Shown here: positions 8,778 to 17,039 of the stretch, one piece after another
Layout: each line of letters begins with the position of its first letter
Numbering within the stretch: the stretch's first letter is position 1
Assembly: GCF_021283305.1 (NCBI RefSeq)
Contig: NZ_JAJSOK010000022.1
Span: 1 to 64,000 of the forward strand
Origin: Pseudonocardia kujensis
Lineage (GTDB): Bacteria; Actinomycetota; Actinomycetes; Mycobacteriales; Pseudonocardiaceae
Direction: 5' to 3'
DNA length: 64,000 bases
The notes under the pieces: generated by a model
Database searches by the model: none
Told to the model about the DNA's origin: nothing
Seen by the model: the letters and a program-made list of their open reading frames with translations, nothing else
Program-made: the position numbers and the translations under genes

Positions 8778-8824
8778 GACTGACTCCTCCGTCGTCGATC
8801 GAGACCGAGACGACGCTAGGTCCG

Positions 8825-8849
8825 ATACCGGGCGGATCCCGCCCGGTAT
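8825..8849. promoter_or_regulatory. perfect palindromic operator between VOC and WYL regulator
   Basis: ATACCGGGCG - GATCC - CGCCCGGTAT is an inverted repeat with perfect 10-base arms, ending 18 bases before the regulator ATG and lying 48 bases from the VOC start. Position and symmetry suit the binding site of the adjacent WYL regulator, acting on both divergent promoters. Confidence 0.6.
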
Positions 8850-8867
8850 GAGGCAGAATCTCGCACC

Positions 8868-9827
8868 ATGGCCCGACCGACCGGCCGTGTGCTCGCCCTG
8901 CTGGAGATCCTCCAGGCCGGCGGCATCCGCACCGCCGCGGAGCTGGCGGGCACGCTCGGCGTGGACGAGCGCACCGTGCGCCGCGACATCGAACACCTCA
9001 TGGAGCTCGACGTCCCGGTGCGCGCCCGACGTGGCCGTCACGGTGGATACCGCCTGGCCCGCGGCTATCGGATGCCCCCACTGATGCTCACCGACGAGGA
9101 GGCGGTTGCCCTGCTGGTCGGCGTCGCCGCCGCCGACCGCGCCGGGCTCGTCCCCGCCACGGCCGCCGCCGTCCGTACCGCCGCGGCGAAGGTCCGCCGG
9201 GTCCTCCCCCAGCGCCTCGGCACCCGACTCGACACGCTGGTCGACGGCGTCGACCTTCCCGTCGCCGCCTCCCAGGACGTGCCCGAGACCGCGACCCTGC
9301 TGCTGATGGCCCAGGCCGCGCGCGAGCGGCGGGCGGTCGCGGTGGACTACCGCTCCGCCGACGGCCGCAGGAGCGAGCGAACGCTGCACCCGTACGCGGT
9401 CGTCGCGCACGCCGGCCGCTGGTACGTCACCGGCGCCGACTCCGCCCGCGGGGAGGACCGGACGTTCCGCCTCGACCGGGTGGTCACCGCGGCGCTGCTC
9501 CCGCACACCTTCCGCGCACCCGACGAGCGGGACCCCCGCGACCGCCTGCTCGTCGCCTTGGCCACCGCACCGCGCCGGCACACCGTCACCGTCCTCGTCG
9601 ACGCCGACCCGGAGCACCTGGCCCGCCGTGTCCCGGCGGGGCTCGCCACGATCGAACCGACGGAGGGCGGCGTCCGGCTTCGGCTGCAGGTCGAGGAGCT
9701 GGGCTGGGTGCCCTCGCTGCTGGCGTGGATCGACCGGCCCTTCGTCGTCGAGGAACCCGAGGCCCTCCGGGACCACGTTCGCGCCCTCGCCACACGGCTC
9801 GTCCACGCAGCCGACCGGGCGGGATGA
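8868..9827 (+). CDS. YafY-type WYL-domain transcriptional regulator
   Basis: A 319-residue regulator. An N-terminal HTH_11/DeoR-like helix-turn-helix (TAAELAGTLGVDERTVRRDI, residues about 22-41) is followed by a WYL domain (AVAVDYRSADGRRSERTLHP with YAVVAHAGRWYVTGAD, about 150-190) and a C-terminal WCX extension. WYL domains bind nucleic-acid or small ligands and gate DNA binding. It is divergent from the VOC gene and preceded by the palindrome at 8825-8849, so autoregulation plus control of the VOC gene is likely. Confidence 0.9.
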   Translation: MARPTGRVLALLEILQAGGIRTAAELAGTLGVDERTVRRDIEHLMELDVPVRARRGRHGGYRLARGYRMPPLMLTDEEAVALLVGVAAADRAGLVPATAAAVRTAAAKVRRVLPQRLGTRLDTLVDGVDLPVAASQDVPETATLLLMAQAARERRAVAVDYRSADGRRSERTLHPYAVVAHAGRWYVTGADSARGEDRTFRLDRVVTAALLPHTFRAPDERDPRDRLLVALATAPRRHTVTVLVDADPEHLARRVPAGLATIEPTEGGVRLRLQVEELGWVPSLLAWIDRPFVVEEPEALRDHVRALATRLVHAADRAG

Positions 9828-10165
9828 GCGCGACGACCTCGTCGCCCCCGGCCGCGCGCTCCCGCAGCTCCCGGTCGGCAGCCCGAGGTCGTGTACGGAG
9901 CCTCTTCCCCGGACTCCGTCCGAACGAAGTCCGGACGCCGGGGCGCACAGCAGCTTCGCGTCAGGAGGCGCGGTCGGCCGCCGAGCACCGCCGGAGCGGT
10001 CGCCGCGGGCGGCTCCTGACAGGCGTGCCGCGCATCCCCGCCGGGGCCGCCGTCGCCAGCGCTCGGACGGGGTGTGGTCCGATCTTTCGAGGACACGCTC
10101 CTCGCTGGCAGGATTCCCGGTGATGGGCCCAGAGGGCATCTCGGCGACCGGGGGGACTCCGCTTC
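9828..10165. other. 338-base intergenic region
   Basis: No gene is recognisable. A weak hairpin CCGGACT(9909-9915)/AGTCCGG(9928-9934) could end transcription of the WYL regulator gene. Promoter elements for the next gene are not clear. Confidence 0.3.
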
Positions 10166-10630
10166 ATGACCTACACCGTTGACTTCCACACCGTGTCGAC
10201 CGTCGGCCTGGAGTCGTCGCCGGTCGCGGAGGCGCTCGCGGGCCTGCGGGCGAACGAGGCCCGCTACTTCAAGAACAAGTACGACCACGAGTTCACGGTG
10301 GAGCCCGCGGCCGACGCCGAGGAGACCGTCGAATGGGTGCACCGGATCCTGCAGGAGGAACGGGACATCGTCATCACGTCCCCGCCCCTCGAGGCGACCG
10401 CCTTCCAGGTCGACAACATCCGGATGGCCTACGTCTTCTACGAGAGCGGCCTGTCGGTCAACGTCATGTACGCCCTCGACGACACCGGCAAGCGGGCGGT
10501 CGGGTTCAAGCTGTCGGACGGGATGGAGGTCCCCGAGGAGCTCGCCACGCGCTTCAAGTTCGCGCGCCAGCGGTCGAAGCTGGCCGGGACCATCCGCGGT
10601 TCGTACTTCACCATCAAGAAGGAGTACTAG
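10166..10630 (+). CDS. hypothetical protein, 154 residues
   Basis: I do not recognise a family. The protein is soluble, highly charged and moderately aromatic, with no signal peptide or membrane segment. It begins MTYTVDFHTVSTVG and ends SYFTIKKEY, with a central ARYFKNKYDHEFTVEP block. Base composition is slightly less GC-rich than neighbouring genes and Lys/Asn/Tyr content is high, which suggests either a conserved metabolic accessory subunit or recent acquisition. It lies just upstream of the patatin-acyltransferase pair on the same strand, separated by 79 bases. Confidence 0.7.
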   Translation: MTYTVDFHTVSTVGLESSPVAEALAGLRANEARYFKNKYDHEFTVEPAADAEETVEWVHRILQEERDIVITSPPLEATAFQVDNIRMAYVFYESGLSVNVMYALDDTGKRAVGFKLSDGMEVPEELATRFKFARQRSKLAGTIRGSYFTIKKEY

Positions 10631-10709
10631 GAGACCAGCGCCGCGGTGCACCGGCCCGTGCAGCTCCGTCGGGCGAACCCGCCGCGTTCGGCGTATACCA
10701 CCTGCCGTG

Positions 10710-11534
10710 GTGTGCACGGCGTTCGTTCTCGGAGGCGGCGGCGTGCTCGGTGCCGCGGAGGCCGGGATGGCCCGCGCGCTGCTGGAGGCCGGCGTCGTGC
10801 CGGACCTGGTCCACGGCACGTCGATCGGGGCGATCAACGGGGCCGCCATCGCCGCCGACCCGACACCGCAGGGTGCCCGCAACCTGATCCGCACCTGGGA
10901 CGTGCTCGCGACCGACGGGGTGCTCGGCGGCTCGCTGCTGGGCAGGGTCGGACAGGTCGTGCGCAGCGGGACGTCGTTGCACGACAGCGAGGACCTGCGC
11001 CGCCTCCTGCGTGAGCATCTCCCGGTGGCGACGTTCGACGATCTCGTCGTCCCGTTCGAGTGCGTGGCGGCGAGCATCGAACGGGCCCGCGAGCACTGGT
11101 TCAGCGACGGCGACCTGATCGAAGCCGTCCTCGCCTCCTGCGCGCTGCCGGGCGTCTTCCCGCCCGTGCGCATCGGCGACGAGCACTTCATCGACGGGGG
11201 GCTCGTGAACAGCATCCCGCTCGCCCGCGCCGTGGCCGAGGGCGCGGACACGGTCTGGGTGCTGCACGTCGGACGCATCGAGGAGCAGCTGCGCGTTCCG
11301 CGTCGGCCGTGGGAGGTGGGTTTCGTGTCGTTCGAGATCGCCCGGCGGCACCGCTTCCACGCCGACCTCGCCCGCGTCCCCGACGGCGTCACGGTGCACG
11401 TCCTGCCGACCGGCCTCCCGGCCCGACCGGCCGCGACGTGGTCCAACCTGCGCTACCGCGACACGGGGCGGATCACCTCGGGCGCCGGCCGCGCCTACGA
11501 CGCCACGCGCGCCTACCTGGCCGGGCTCCGATGA
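10710..11534 (+). CDS. patatin-like phospholipase
   Basis: A 274-residue patatin-like lipid acyl hydrolase. All three signatures are present: the oxyanion glycine-rich GGGGVLG near residues 8-14, GTSIGAINGAA carrying the nucleophilic serine, and DGGLVNSIP carrying the dyad aspartate. The start is GTG at 10710 (10707 is an in-frame alternative). No ribosome binding site precedes it, but TATACC lies about eight bases upstream, which suggests a leaderless transcript. Its stop overlaps the ATG of the acyltransferase gene, so acyl release and re-acylation are coupled, implying glycerolipid remodelling at the membrane. Confidence 0.85.
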   Translation: MCTAFVLGGGGVLGAAEAGMARALLEAGVVPDLVHGTSIGAINGAAIAADPTPQGARNLIRTWDVLATDGVLGGSLLGRVGQVVRSGTSLHDSEDLRRLLREHLPVATFDDLVVPFECVAASIERAREHWFSDGDLIEAVLASCALPGVFPPVRIGDEHFIDGGLVNSIPLARAVAEGADTVWVLHVGRIEEQLRVPRRPWEVGFVSFEIARRHRFHADLARVPDGVTVHVLPTGLPARPAATWSNLRYRDTGRITSGAGRAYDATRAYLAGLR

Positions 11535-12646
11535 GGGTCGGCGCGGCCCTGCGCCGCACCGTGACCGTCCCGACGGTGACCCTGCTGGACCTGCTCGTCC
11601 TCGCCACCGCTCCGCTCACGCTCGCCGTCGCCGCACTGGTCTGCCTCCCGGCGAGGTCGAGCCTGCCGCTGCGCACCGTGGCACTGTTCGTCGCCTACGC
11701 GGCCATCGAGCTCTCGGTCCTGCCCCGGCTGGTCTCCGCCGAGGAGCAGAACTGGAACGTGCTGCTGCACGACGTGCTCGACCGCGGCTACCGCGCCCTG
11801 CGGACCGTCCTCGACGTCACCGTCGTCGAACAGGACGGCTCGGTCCCGCCGGCCGGTCTGCGTGGTGAGGGCGGCGTGATCGTCCTCGCCCGCCACTGCG
11901 GACCCGGGGACTCGCTGTTCATCGCGTGGCTCCTGGCCGTGCACCACCGGATGCGCCTGCGGGTCGTCCTCACCGCGCTGCTGCGGCTCGAACCGAGCGT
12001 CGATCTCGCCGGCGACCACCTGCCGCTGTGCTTCATCGGCCCCCGACGCGCGCGCTCCCGGGCGTGCGTCGAGGACGTCGCCGGGTCGATGACGGCCGGC
12101 GACGCGCTCCTGCTGTTCCCCGAGGGCCAGAACTTCAGCCGGGCCCGCCGGCTCCGCGCGCTCACCGCCCTGCGTGACTCGGGCGCGGCAAAACGGCTGA
12201 AGAACCTGCGCCGCAACACCTACACGCTGCCGCCCCGGCTCGGCGGGACGTTCGCCGCGCTCAGTGCCGCGCCCGGCGCCGACGTCGTCCTGCTCGCGCA
12301 CTCCGGCTTCACCGACGACGGCCGCGACCGCCCCCTGTGGCGCCTCCCGACCCATCGCACGTTCCTGGTGCACACCGTCCGCGTGGCCGCCGCCGACATC
12401 CCGCGCCACGACCACGCCGCACTGTCCGCCTGGCTCGACGACGCCTGGACCGGGGTCGACGAGTGGATCGCGTCGACGGTCGCCGCCAATCGACGCCGTG
12501 CCGGGCCCGACACGACATCGGCGGCAGGGGTGAGGAGCACTCCCCTCGAGGATCGCCGGGCCGCACCCGTGTCCGCACAGCGAAGAGGCCGGTACCGGCA
12601 CGGGTCGTCGGGTGGCTCGTCGGGTTCGACCGCTCGACCATATTGA
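11531..12646 (+). CDS. lysophospholipid acyltransferase family protein (PlsC-like)
   Basis: A 371-residue membrane-associated acyltransferase. Two hydrophobic segments near the N-terminus (about 14-40 and 48-65) precede the catalytic ARHCGPGDSLF motif (H-x4-D type) and LLFPEGQNFSRA, a variant of the EGT substrate motif. The family transfers acyl chains to lysophosphatidate or related lysolipids. It starts at ATG 11531 inside the patatin stop codon. The tail after about 325 is low-complexity and Ser/Gly/Arg-rich. The partner patatin suggests a lipid remodelling pair. Confidence 0.8.
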   Translation: MRVGAALRRTVTVPTVTLLDLLVLATAPLTLAVAALVCLPARSSLPLRTVALFVAYAAIELSVLPRLVSAEEQNWNVLLHDVLDRGYRALRTVLDVTVVEQDGSVPPAGLRGEGGVIVLARHCGPGDSLFIAWLLAVHHRMRLRVVLTALLRLEPSVDLAGDHLPLCFIGPRRARSRACVEDVAGSMTAGDALLLFPEGQNFSRARRLRALTALRDSGAAKRLKNLRRNTYTLPPRLGGTFAALSAAPGADVVLLAHSGFTDDGRDRPLWRLPTHRTFLVHTVRVAAADIPRHDHAALSAWLDDAWTGVDEWIASTVAANRRRAGPDTTSAAGVRSTPLEDRRAAPVSAQRRGRYRHGSSGGSSGSTARPY

Positions 12647-12659
12647 CCGAAAGTTCGGT
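12646..12659. promoter_or_regulatory. TetR operator 1
   Basis: ACCGAA-AG-TTCGGT is a perfect 6-base inverted repeat 11 bases before the tetR ATG at 12671. It shares its core (ACCGA/TCGGT) with a second palindrome at 13283-13300 downstream of tetR, so the regulator probably represses itself and the following unit. Confidence 0.55.
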
Positions 12660-12670
12660 AATCTTGGCTC

Positions 12671-13279
12671 ATGGCGCGCCCACCCTCCATCGAGGACGAC
12701 AAGCTGACCGACCTGATCGTGGCGGTCTTCCGCGAGCGGGGGTTCGTCGGGACGGCGATCGGCGACCTGTCGACGGCCTCCGGGCTCCGGCGGGCGAGCC
12801 TCTACCACCGCTTTCCCGCAGGGAAGGAACAGATGGCCGAGGTCGCGCTCGACACGGTCGGGAGGCGCTTCCGCCGGATCCTCGAGCCCATGCGGGAGGA
12901 CGCCGACGTCGCCGCCGGGATCGCCGAGACCGCGCGGCGGCTCGGCGAGTTCTACGGAGCCGGCGCACTCTCCTGCGTCCTGGACACCATGACGCTGGCC
13001 GGGGCCCCCGCGGAGATCCGCGACCGCGCCCGGTCGCTCGCCACGGCATGGATCGACGCGATGACGGACGCCGCCCGCCGCGCCGGCCACCGGCCCGACG
13101 CCGCGCTGCGCGCGGCCAAGGACGCGTTCGTGCGGATCGAAGGGGCACTCGTCCTGGGCCGCGTGACGGGCGACACCGGCGCGTTCGCCGAGGCGGTCGC
13201 ACTCCTGCCGACCCTGCTCATGCCGGAGGCGGCGGACGAGCGGTCCGGCGCGAGCCTCGGTGCCGAGCTTCACCCTTGA
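12671..13279 (+). CDS. TetR/AcrR-family transcriptional regulator
   Basis: A 202-residue TetR protein. The HTH covers roughly residues 12-55 (FRERGFVGTAIGDLSTASGL then RRASLYHRFPAGKEQMAEV), with a helical ligand domain behind it resembling the C-terminal LmrA/YxaF type. It sits between two palindromes with the same ACCGA/TCGGT core (12646-12659 and 13283-13300), so autorepression and repression of the downstream peptide and PPOX unit are likely. The ligand is unknown. Confidence 0.88.
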   Translation: MARPPSIEDDKLTDLIVAVFRERGFVGTAIGDLSTASGLRRASLYHRFPAGKEQMAEVALDTVGRRFRRILEPMREDADVAAGIAETARRLGEFYGAGALSCVLDTMTLAGAPAEIRDRARSLATAWIDAMTDAARRAGHRPDAALRAAKDAFVRIEGALVLGRVTGDTGAFAEAVALLPTLLMPEAADERSGASLGAELHP

Positions 13280-13282
13280 AAA

Positions 13283-13300
13283 TTACCGATCATTCGGTAA
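13283..13300. promoter_or_regulatory. TetR operator 2
   Basis: TTACCGA-TCAT-TCGGTAA is a perfect 7-base inverted repeat, 34 bases upstream of the small peptide ORF and just after the tetR stop. It shares the core sequence of operator 1 upstream of tetR. Confidence 0.6.
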
Positions 13301-13334
13301 CTTTGGCGGCGACCCATGGGCGAAGGAGAACCCG

Positions 13335-13448
13335 ATGAGCGAGAAGACCGTGGTGGAGCAGGTCGACCAGAACTCCGCGCCGGGGACCCCCGGCGTCGCG
13401 AGCCGCCGGGAGCCGGGACGGCCCGGCTACCGTGTCCTGGTCTTCTGA
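13335..13448 (+). CDS. 37-residue peptide of unknown function
   Basis: A small ORF, MSEKTVVEQVDQNSAPG to GRPGYRVLVF, preceded by a strong AAGGAG ribosome binding site at ideal spacing and by a TetR-type operator. It ends four bases before the PPOX flavoprotein ATG, so it is the first gene of that unit. The acidic N-terminal half and the basic, Gly/Pro-rich, hydrophobic tail resemble a leader-core layout, but no modifying enzyme is adjacent. I do not recognise it; it could be a leader ORF with only a translational-coupling role. Confidence 0.5.
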   Translation: MSEKTVVEQVDQNSAPGTPGVASRREPGRPGYRVLVF

Positions 13449-13452
13449 CGTC

Positions 13453-14358
13453 ATGGCCGACCTGAGCGACCGCCTCGCCTTCCACGACGGCGAGCTCCTC
13501 GCGCAGCGGGAGGCCGGGACCTCCGAGAGGGCCGAGCGGGTCCGGCCGATCATCGCGAGCACGATCCCCCGCGGGGCGTCGGAGTTCCTGCAGCGGCAAC
13601 GCCTGCTGGTGCTGGGCGCCCGGGACCAGGACGGGCGGGTGTGGGCCACGAGCCTGAACGGCCCGGAGGGGTTCCTGTCCGCCGTCGACCCGTCCACGCT
13701 GCGGGTGACCGCGGACGTGCCCTCGACGGATCCCCTCGCCGACGTCCTGCGGGACGAGGTGGACGTCGGGACCCTGGTCATCGACCTCGTACTGCGCAAG
13801 CGGTTGCGGATCAACGGTCGCTGGCGGCGCGTGGACGGGGGCGCCGAGGTGGAGGTGCACCAGGCCTTCGGCAACTGCCCCAAGTACATCCAGGCCCGCG
13901 ACCTGCGGGACGCACCGCCTCCGGACCGCCGACCCGTGGCGACGCGGGGTGCGGTGCTCGACCCCCGTCAGGTGGCCCTGGTGGCCGCCGCCGACACCTT
14001 CTTCGTCGCCACGGCCGCAGCCGGCGGTGTGGACGTCTCGCACCGCGGCGGCGACCCCGGCTTCGTCAGGGTCGTCTCGCCGACCGAGCTGACCTGGCCG
14101 GACTACGTCGGCAACGGGATGATGATGACGGCGGGGAACCTCCACGTGGACCCCGCGGCGGGCCTGCTCCTCCCGGACTGGCGGTCAGGGGCGACCCTCC
14201 AGCTGACCGGCACCGCCGAGGTGCGCCCGTCGTCGGGTGGTGGGGCCTCGCGCGCCACCACGGGACGGGAGACGGTCTTCCGGATCACCGAGGCGGTCTG
14301 GACCGAGAACGCCTTCCCCTCCGGCTGGTCGGGGCCCGCGTACTCCCGCTTCACCTGA
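13453..14358 (+). CDS. pyridoxamine 5'-phosphate oxidase-family (PPOX) flavoprotein
   Basis: A 301-residue split-barrel flavin-binding protein. Residues about 45-90 (FLQRQRLLVLGARDQDGRVW and ATSLNGPEGFLSAVDPSTLR) form the FMN barrel edge and FGNCPKYIQARDL is the conserved strand of this subgroup; a second barrel-like half ends near the C-terminus. Such proteins bind FMN, F420 or haem. ATG 13453 is chosen over GTG 13432 because it follows the small peptide stop by four bases. It is under the putative TetR operator and ends before a strong bidirectional hairpin. Confidence 0.8.
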   Translation: MADLSDRLAFHDGELLAQREAGTSERAERVRPIIASTIPRGASEFLQRQRLLVLGARDQDGRVWATSLNGPEGFLSAVDPSTLRVTADVPSTDPLADVLRDEVDVGTLVIDLVLRKRLRINGRWRRVDGGAEVEVHQAFGNCPKYIQARDLRDAPPPDRRPVATRGAVLDPRQVALVAAADTFFVATAAAGGVDVSHRGGDPGFVRVVSPTELTWPDYVGNGMMMTAGNLHVDPAAGLLLPDWRSGATLQLTGTAEVRPSSGGGASRATTGRETVFRITEAVWTENAFPSGWSGPAYSRFT

Positions 14359-14386
14359 GCGAGGCCGGCACGTCGTCCGGCGCGGT

Positions 14387-14425
14387 CGCCGCCGGGACTC
14401 CTGGGGTCCAGGACCTCCGGCGGCG
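14387..14425. terminator. bidirectional hairpin terminator
   Basis: CGCCGCCGG (14387-14395) pairs perfectly with CCGGCGGCG (14417-14425) across a 21-base loop, between the convergent PPOX and ltrA genes. There is no U tract, which is usual in actinobacteria. Confidence 0.5.
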
Positions 14426-14459
14426 GGCCGGCTCGTCTCGGGGGTACGACGGCGAGCGC

Positions 14460-15689
14460 TCAGCGCTCGGTGTGCCCCGCCTGCCCGTGCCGCACCTGGT
14501 GGCGGAGCTCGCGGAAGCGGTGGGTCTCGTAGCCGACGAGGCCGCAGAGGACGACGGCCAGGATCAGCAGCGCGACGACGGCCGGGACCATCGCGACCAG
14601 CGGCGTGATCGCGAGCAGCACGACGCCGACCACGATGCGCTCGACGTTCAGCGTGCCGATCATGAAGCGCTTGAACCAGACGTGCGCGAAGAGGTAGATC
14701 GCCGCGCCGCCGTAGAGCGCGGCGAGCGGGATGCCGTAGAGCGGGTCGGTGAGCGCGTGCCCCTCACCCCCGCCGATGTAGCTGAGCGCCTTCTTGAGCC
14801 CGAGCGACATCAGGATGATCCCGATGACCATCGGCAGGTGCAGGAAGGTGTAGCCGCCGCGGGCCAGCCTGATCTGCCGCTCGCCGGTCGCCTCGGCGAG
14901 GGCGTGCTCGGTGAGGATCGAGGTGACGTCGAAGTAGGCCCACCACATCGCGCCCGCGACCGCGAGTCCGAGCACGCTCCCGACGATGATCGGCCAGGAG
15001 ATCGGCAACGCGGCCACGCCGATGCCGATCGACACGATCGACTCGCCGAGCGCCACGATGATGATCAACCCGTGCCGCTCGGCGAAGTGGCTCGCGGAGT
15101 TCAGCCGCCAGGAGGCGCCGGCCAGCGCGGTGCCGACGTAGTCGCCGAGCAGGGCGCCCGCCCAGAGCGCGGTCTGCACCCAGCCCTCGGCCTGCGACGC
15201 GAGGAGCAGCAGCACCGTGCCCAGCACCACGGAGGGGATCCACCGCACGACCTGGCCGCGCAGCTGGGGGTCGTCGCGGCTGCAGATCCAGAACATGCCG
15301 AGGTGCACGATCCGGACGAGGAAGTACGCGACCGCGAACACGACCGGCCCGGACAGCCCGCCGGGCAGGTCGTCGAACGCCTCGGGGATGGTGATCGAGG
15401 CGAGGAACACCCCGGCCATGGCGACGAGCATGCCGACCCTGATCAGGCCCTCGTCGGCCTTGGCGACGTTGCCGAGCCAGGAGTAGCCGACCCACGCCCA
15501 CCACATGACGACGAGGATCAGCACGCCCCGGAGCACGACCTCGGCCGTCGGGTCCTCGGCCATCCAGTCGGTGGCGCGGGTGAGCGCGAACACGAACACG
15601 AGGTCGAAGAAGAGCTCGAGGGTGGTGACCGCCGCGCCCTCGCCGACCGTCTCCACCCTCGTCCGCCGCGGCGTGACCATGCGAGGCAT
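14460..15689 (-). CDS. ltrA: low temperature requirement protein A (LtrA)
   Basis: A 409-residue polytopic membrane protein with about 11 hydrophobic segments. The N-terminal signature LELFFDLVFVFALTRATDWM is that of LtrA, and HFAERHGLIIIVALGESIVS is the second conserved family block. Its role is poorly known; it was first linked to cold growth in Listeria. The start at 15689 (MPRMVTP) or 15680 is uncertain. It is divergent from an FAD monooxygenase gene, with a 16-base palindrome between them, and convergent with the PPOX gene. Confidence 0.85.
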   Translation of the reverse strand: MPRMVTPRRTRVETVGEGAAVTTLELFFDLVFVFALTRATDWMAEDPTAEVVLRGVLILVVMWWAWVGYSWLGNVAKADEGLIRVGMLVAMAGVFLASITIPEAFDDLPGGLSGPVVFAVAYFLVRIVHLGMFWICSRDDPQLRGQVVRWIPSVVLGTVLLLLASQAEGWVQTALWAGALLGDYVGTALAGASWRLNSASHFAERHGLIIIVALGESIVSIGIGVAALPISWPIIVGSVLGLAVAGAMWWAYFDVTSILTEHALAEATGERQIRLARGGYTFLHLPMVIGIILMSLGLKKALSYIGGGEGHALTDPLYGIPLAALYGGAAIYLFAHVWFKRFMIGTLNVERIVVGVVLLAITPLVAMVPAVVALLILAVVLCGLVGYETHRFRELRHQVRHGQAGHTER

Positions 15690-15724
15690 CGTGCCAGGCG
15701 CGGCGAATGGCCGACAGGTCCGGA

Positions 15725-15740
15725 ATGATCACTTGATCAT
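15725..15740. promoter_or_regulatory. palindrome in divergent ltrA/monooxygenase promoter
   Basis: ATGATCA-CT-TGATCAT has perfect 7-base arms, midway between the divergent starts at 15689 and 15778. It is an operator candidate; no regulator gene is adjacent. Confidence 0.45.
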
Positions 15741-15777
15741 CGAGAGGCTTTGCCGTCGAGCGGGTAGCGTGAGGACC

Positions 15778-16986
15778 ATGAGCGCGACGACACCGGTCCG
15801 CGTGGTCGGCGGCGGGCCCGGCGAGATGCTCCTGGCCTACCTGCTGGCCCGGGCCGGGGTGCCGGTGACGCTGCTGGAGGCGCGCCGCGACTTCGACCGC
15901 CGGTTCCGAGGGGACTCGCTGCATCCCTGGACCCTCGAGCTGCTCGACGAGCTGGGGCTGGCCGACGAGCTGCTCCGGCTCCCGCACTTCCCCGCCCGGT
16001 ACTTCCGCTTCCACACCCCCGCCGGCACGCTCACCCCGGCCGACTACGGCGCGCTCGACAGCCGCTTCCCGTATGTCGCGCTCATGCCGCAGGCCCGGTT
16101 CCTCGACTTCCTCGCGGCGAAGGCCGCCGCGCTGCCGGCGTTCGAGCTGCGCACCTCGGCGCGGGTCTCGGCGCTGGTCGAGGAGCACGGGGTGGTGACG
16201 GGCGTGCAGGTAGGCGGGGAGGAGCTCCCGGCGAGCCTGGTCGTCGGCGCCGACGGCCGCTTCTCCAAGGTGCGGGCCCTGGCCGGGTTGCCGGCGCGCT
16301 CGCTCGGCGCCCAGACGGACATCCTGTGGTTCACGCTGCCCCGCCGCTCGGACGACCCGCCCGAGGCCGACGTCGACCTCTACTTCGGCGCCGACCACTA
16401 CGTCGGGCTGCTCGGCGGGCCGACGGACTGGCAGGTCGGCTGGTCGCTGCCCAAGGGCGGCTTCCCGGCCGCGCGGGAGGTCGGCGTCGAGCCCATCCGT
16501 GCGTTCCTGCGCACGCACGTGTCGTGGCTGGCCGACCGTGCCGACCTGCTCACCGACCTGCGGCAGACGACCCTGCTCTCGGTCGACATCGCCCGGGTGG
16601 AGCGCTGGTGGCGGCCGGGCCTGCTGCTGGTCGGCGACGCCGCGCACGTCATCTCCCCGGTCGGCGGCAACGGCATCCTCATGGCCCTGCAGGACGCCGT
16701 CGCCGCGGCGAACCGGCTGGTCCCGGCCCTGCGCGCGGGCGGTCTGCACGAGAGCGACCTGATCGCGGTGCAGGGCGATCGGGAGCCCGCGATCCGCACG
16801 GTGCAGGCCCAGCAGGTCCGCACCGAGCGGCGGGTGGTGCAGGCGCGCGAGCGGGACCGCGCGATCGCCCCGCCGGCCGCCCTCCGGTGGGTCTTCGGGC
16901 TGCCCGGTGTGCGCGCCCGGGCCGCGCGCGGCAACGCCTACGGGCCGAACCCGCCGAGGCTGGCCCCGGGCGTCGTCGGCGCGTGA
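15778..16986 (+). CDS. FAD-dependent monooxygenase (PHBH/UbiH fold)
   Basis: A 402-residue group A flavoprotein hydroxylase. The dinucleotide motif VVGGGPGEMLLAYLLARAGV is at the N-terminus, LVVGADGRFSKVRALAG is the DG motif, and LLVGDAAHVISPVGGNGI is the GD motif that binds the FAD ribityl chain. These enzymes hydroxylate aromatics, quinones or polyketides with NAD(P)H. Start ATG 15778. It is followed by an asparaginase-type gene after 53 bases with no functional link evident. Confidence 0.85.
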   Translation: MSATTPVRVVGGGPGEMLLAYLLARAGVPVTLLEARRDFDRRFRGDSLHPWTLELLDELGLADELLRLPHFPARYFRFHTPAGTLTPADYGALDSRFPYVALMPQARFLDFLAAKAAALPAFELRTSARVSALVEEHGVVTGVQVGGEELPASLVVGADGRFSKVRALAGLPARSLGAQTDILWFTLPRRSDDPPEADVDLYFGADHYVGLLGGPTDWQVGWSLPKGGFPAAREVGVEPIRAFLRTHVSWLADRADLLTDLRQTTLLSVDIARVERWWRPGLLLVGDAAHVISPVGGNGILMALQDAVAAANRLVPALRAGGLHESDLIAVQGDREPAIRTVQAQQVRTERRVVQARERDRAIAPPAALRWVFGLPGVRARAARGNAYGPNPPRLAPGVVGA

Positions 16987-17039
16987 CCGCCATCGTGACG
17001 GGCGGCGGGCCCGGCGGGCGGCGGCTAGCGTGCCCGTCC

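Noticed and set aside
13335..13448. Mycofactocin precursor (mftA)
   Set aside because: A short ORF after a TetR gene looked like mftA, but its end is GYRVLVF rather than the conserved IDGMCGVY-type core, and no mftB or mftC follows.
14764..16749. Long minus-strand open frame over ltrA and the FAD monooxygenase
   Set aside because: It is antisense or out of frame to two well-supported genes, is Arg/Gly/Pro-rich, and shows no family motif. Many similar long frames elsewhere in the window were rejected for the same reason.
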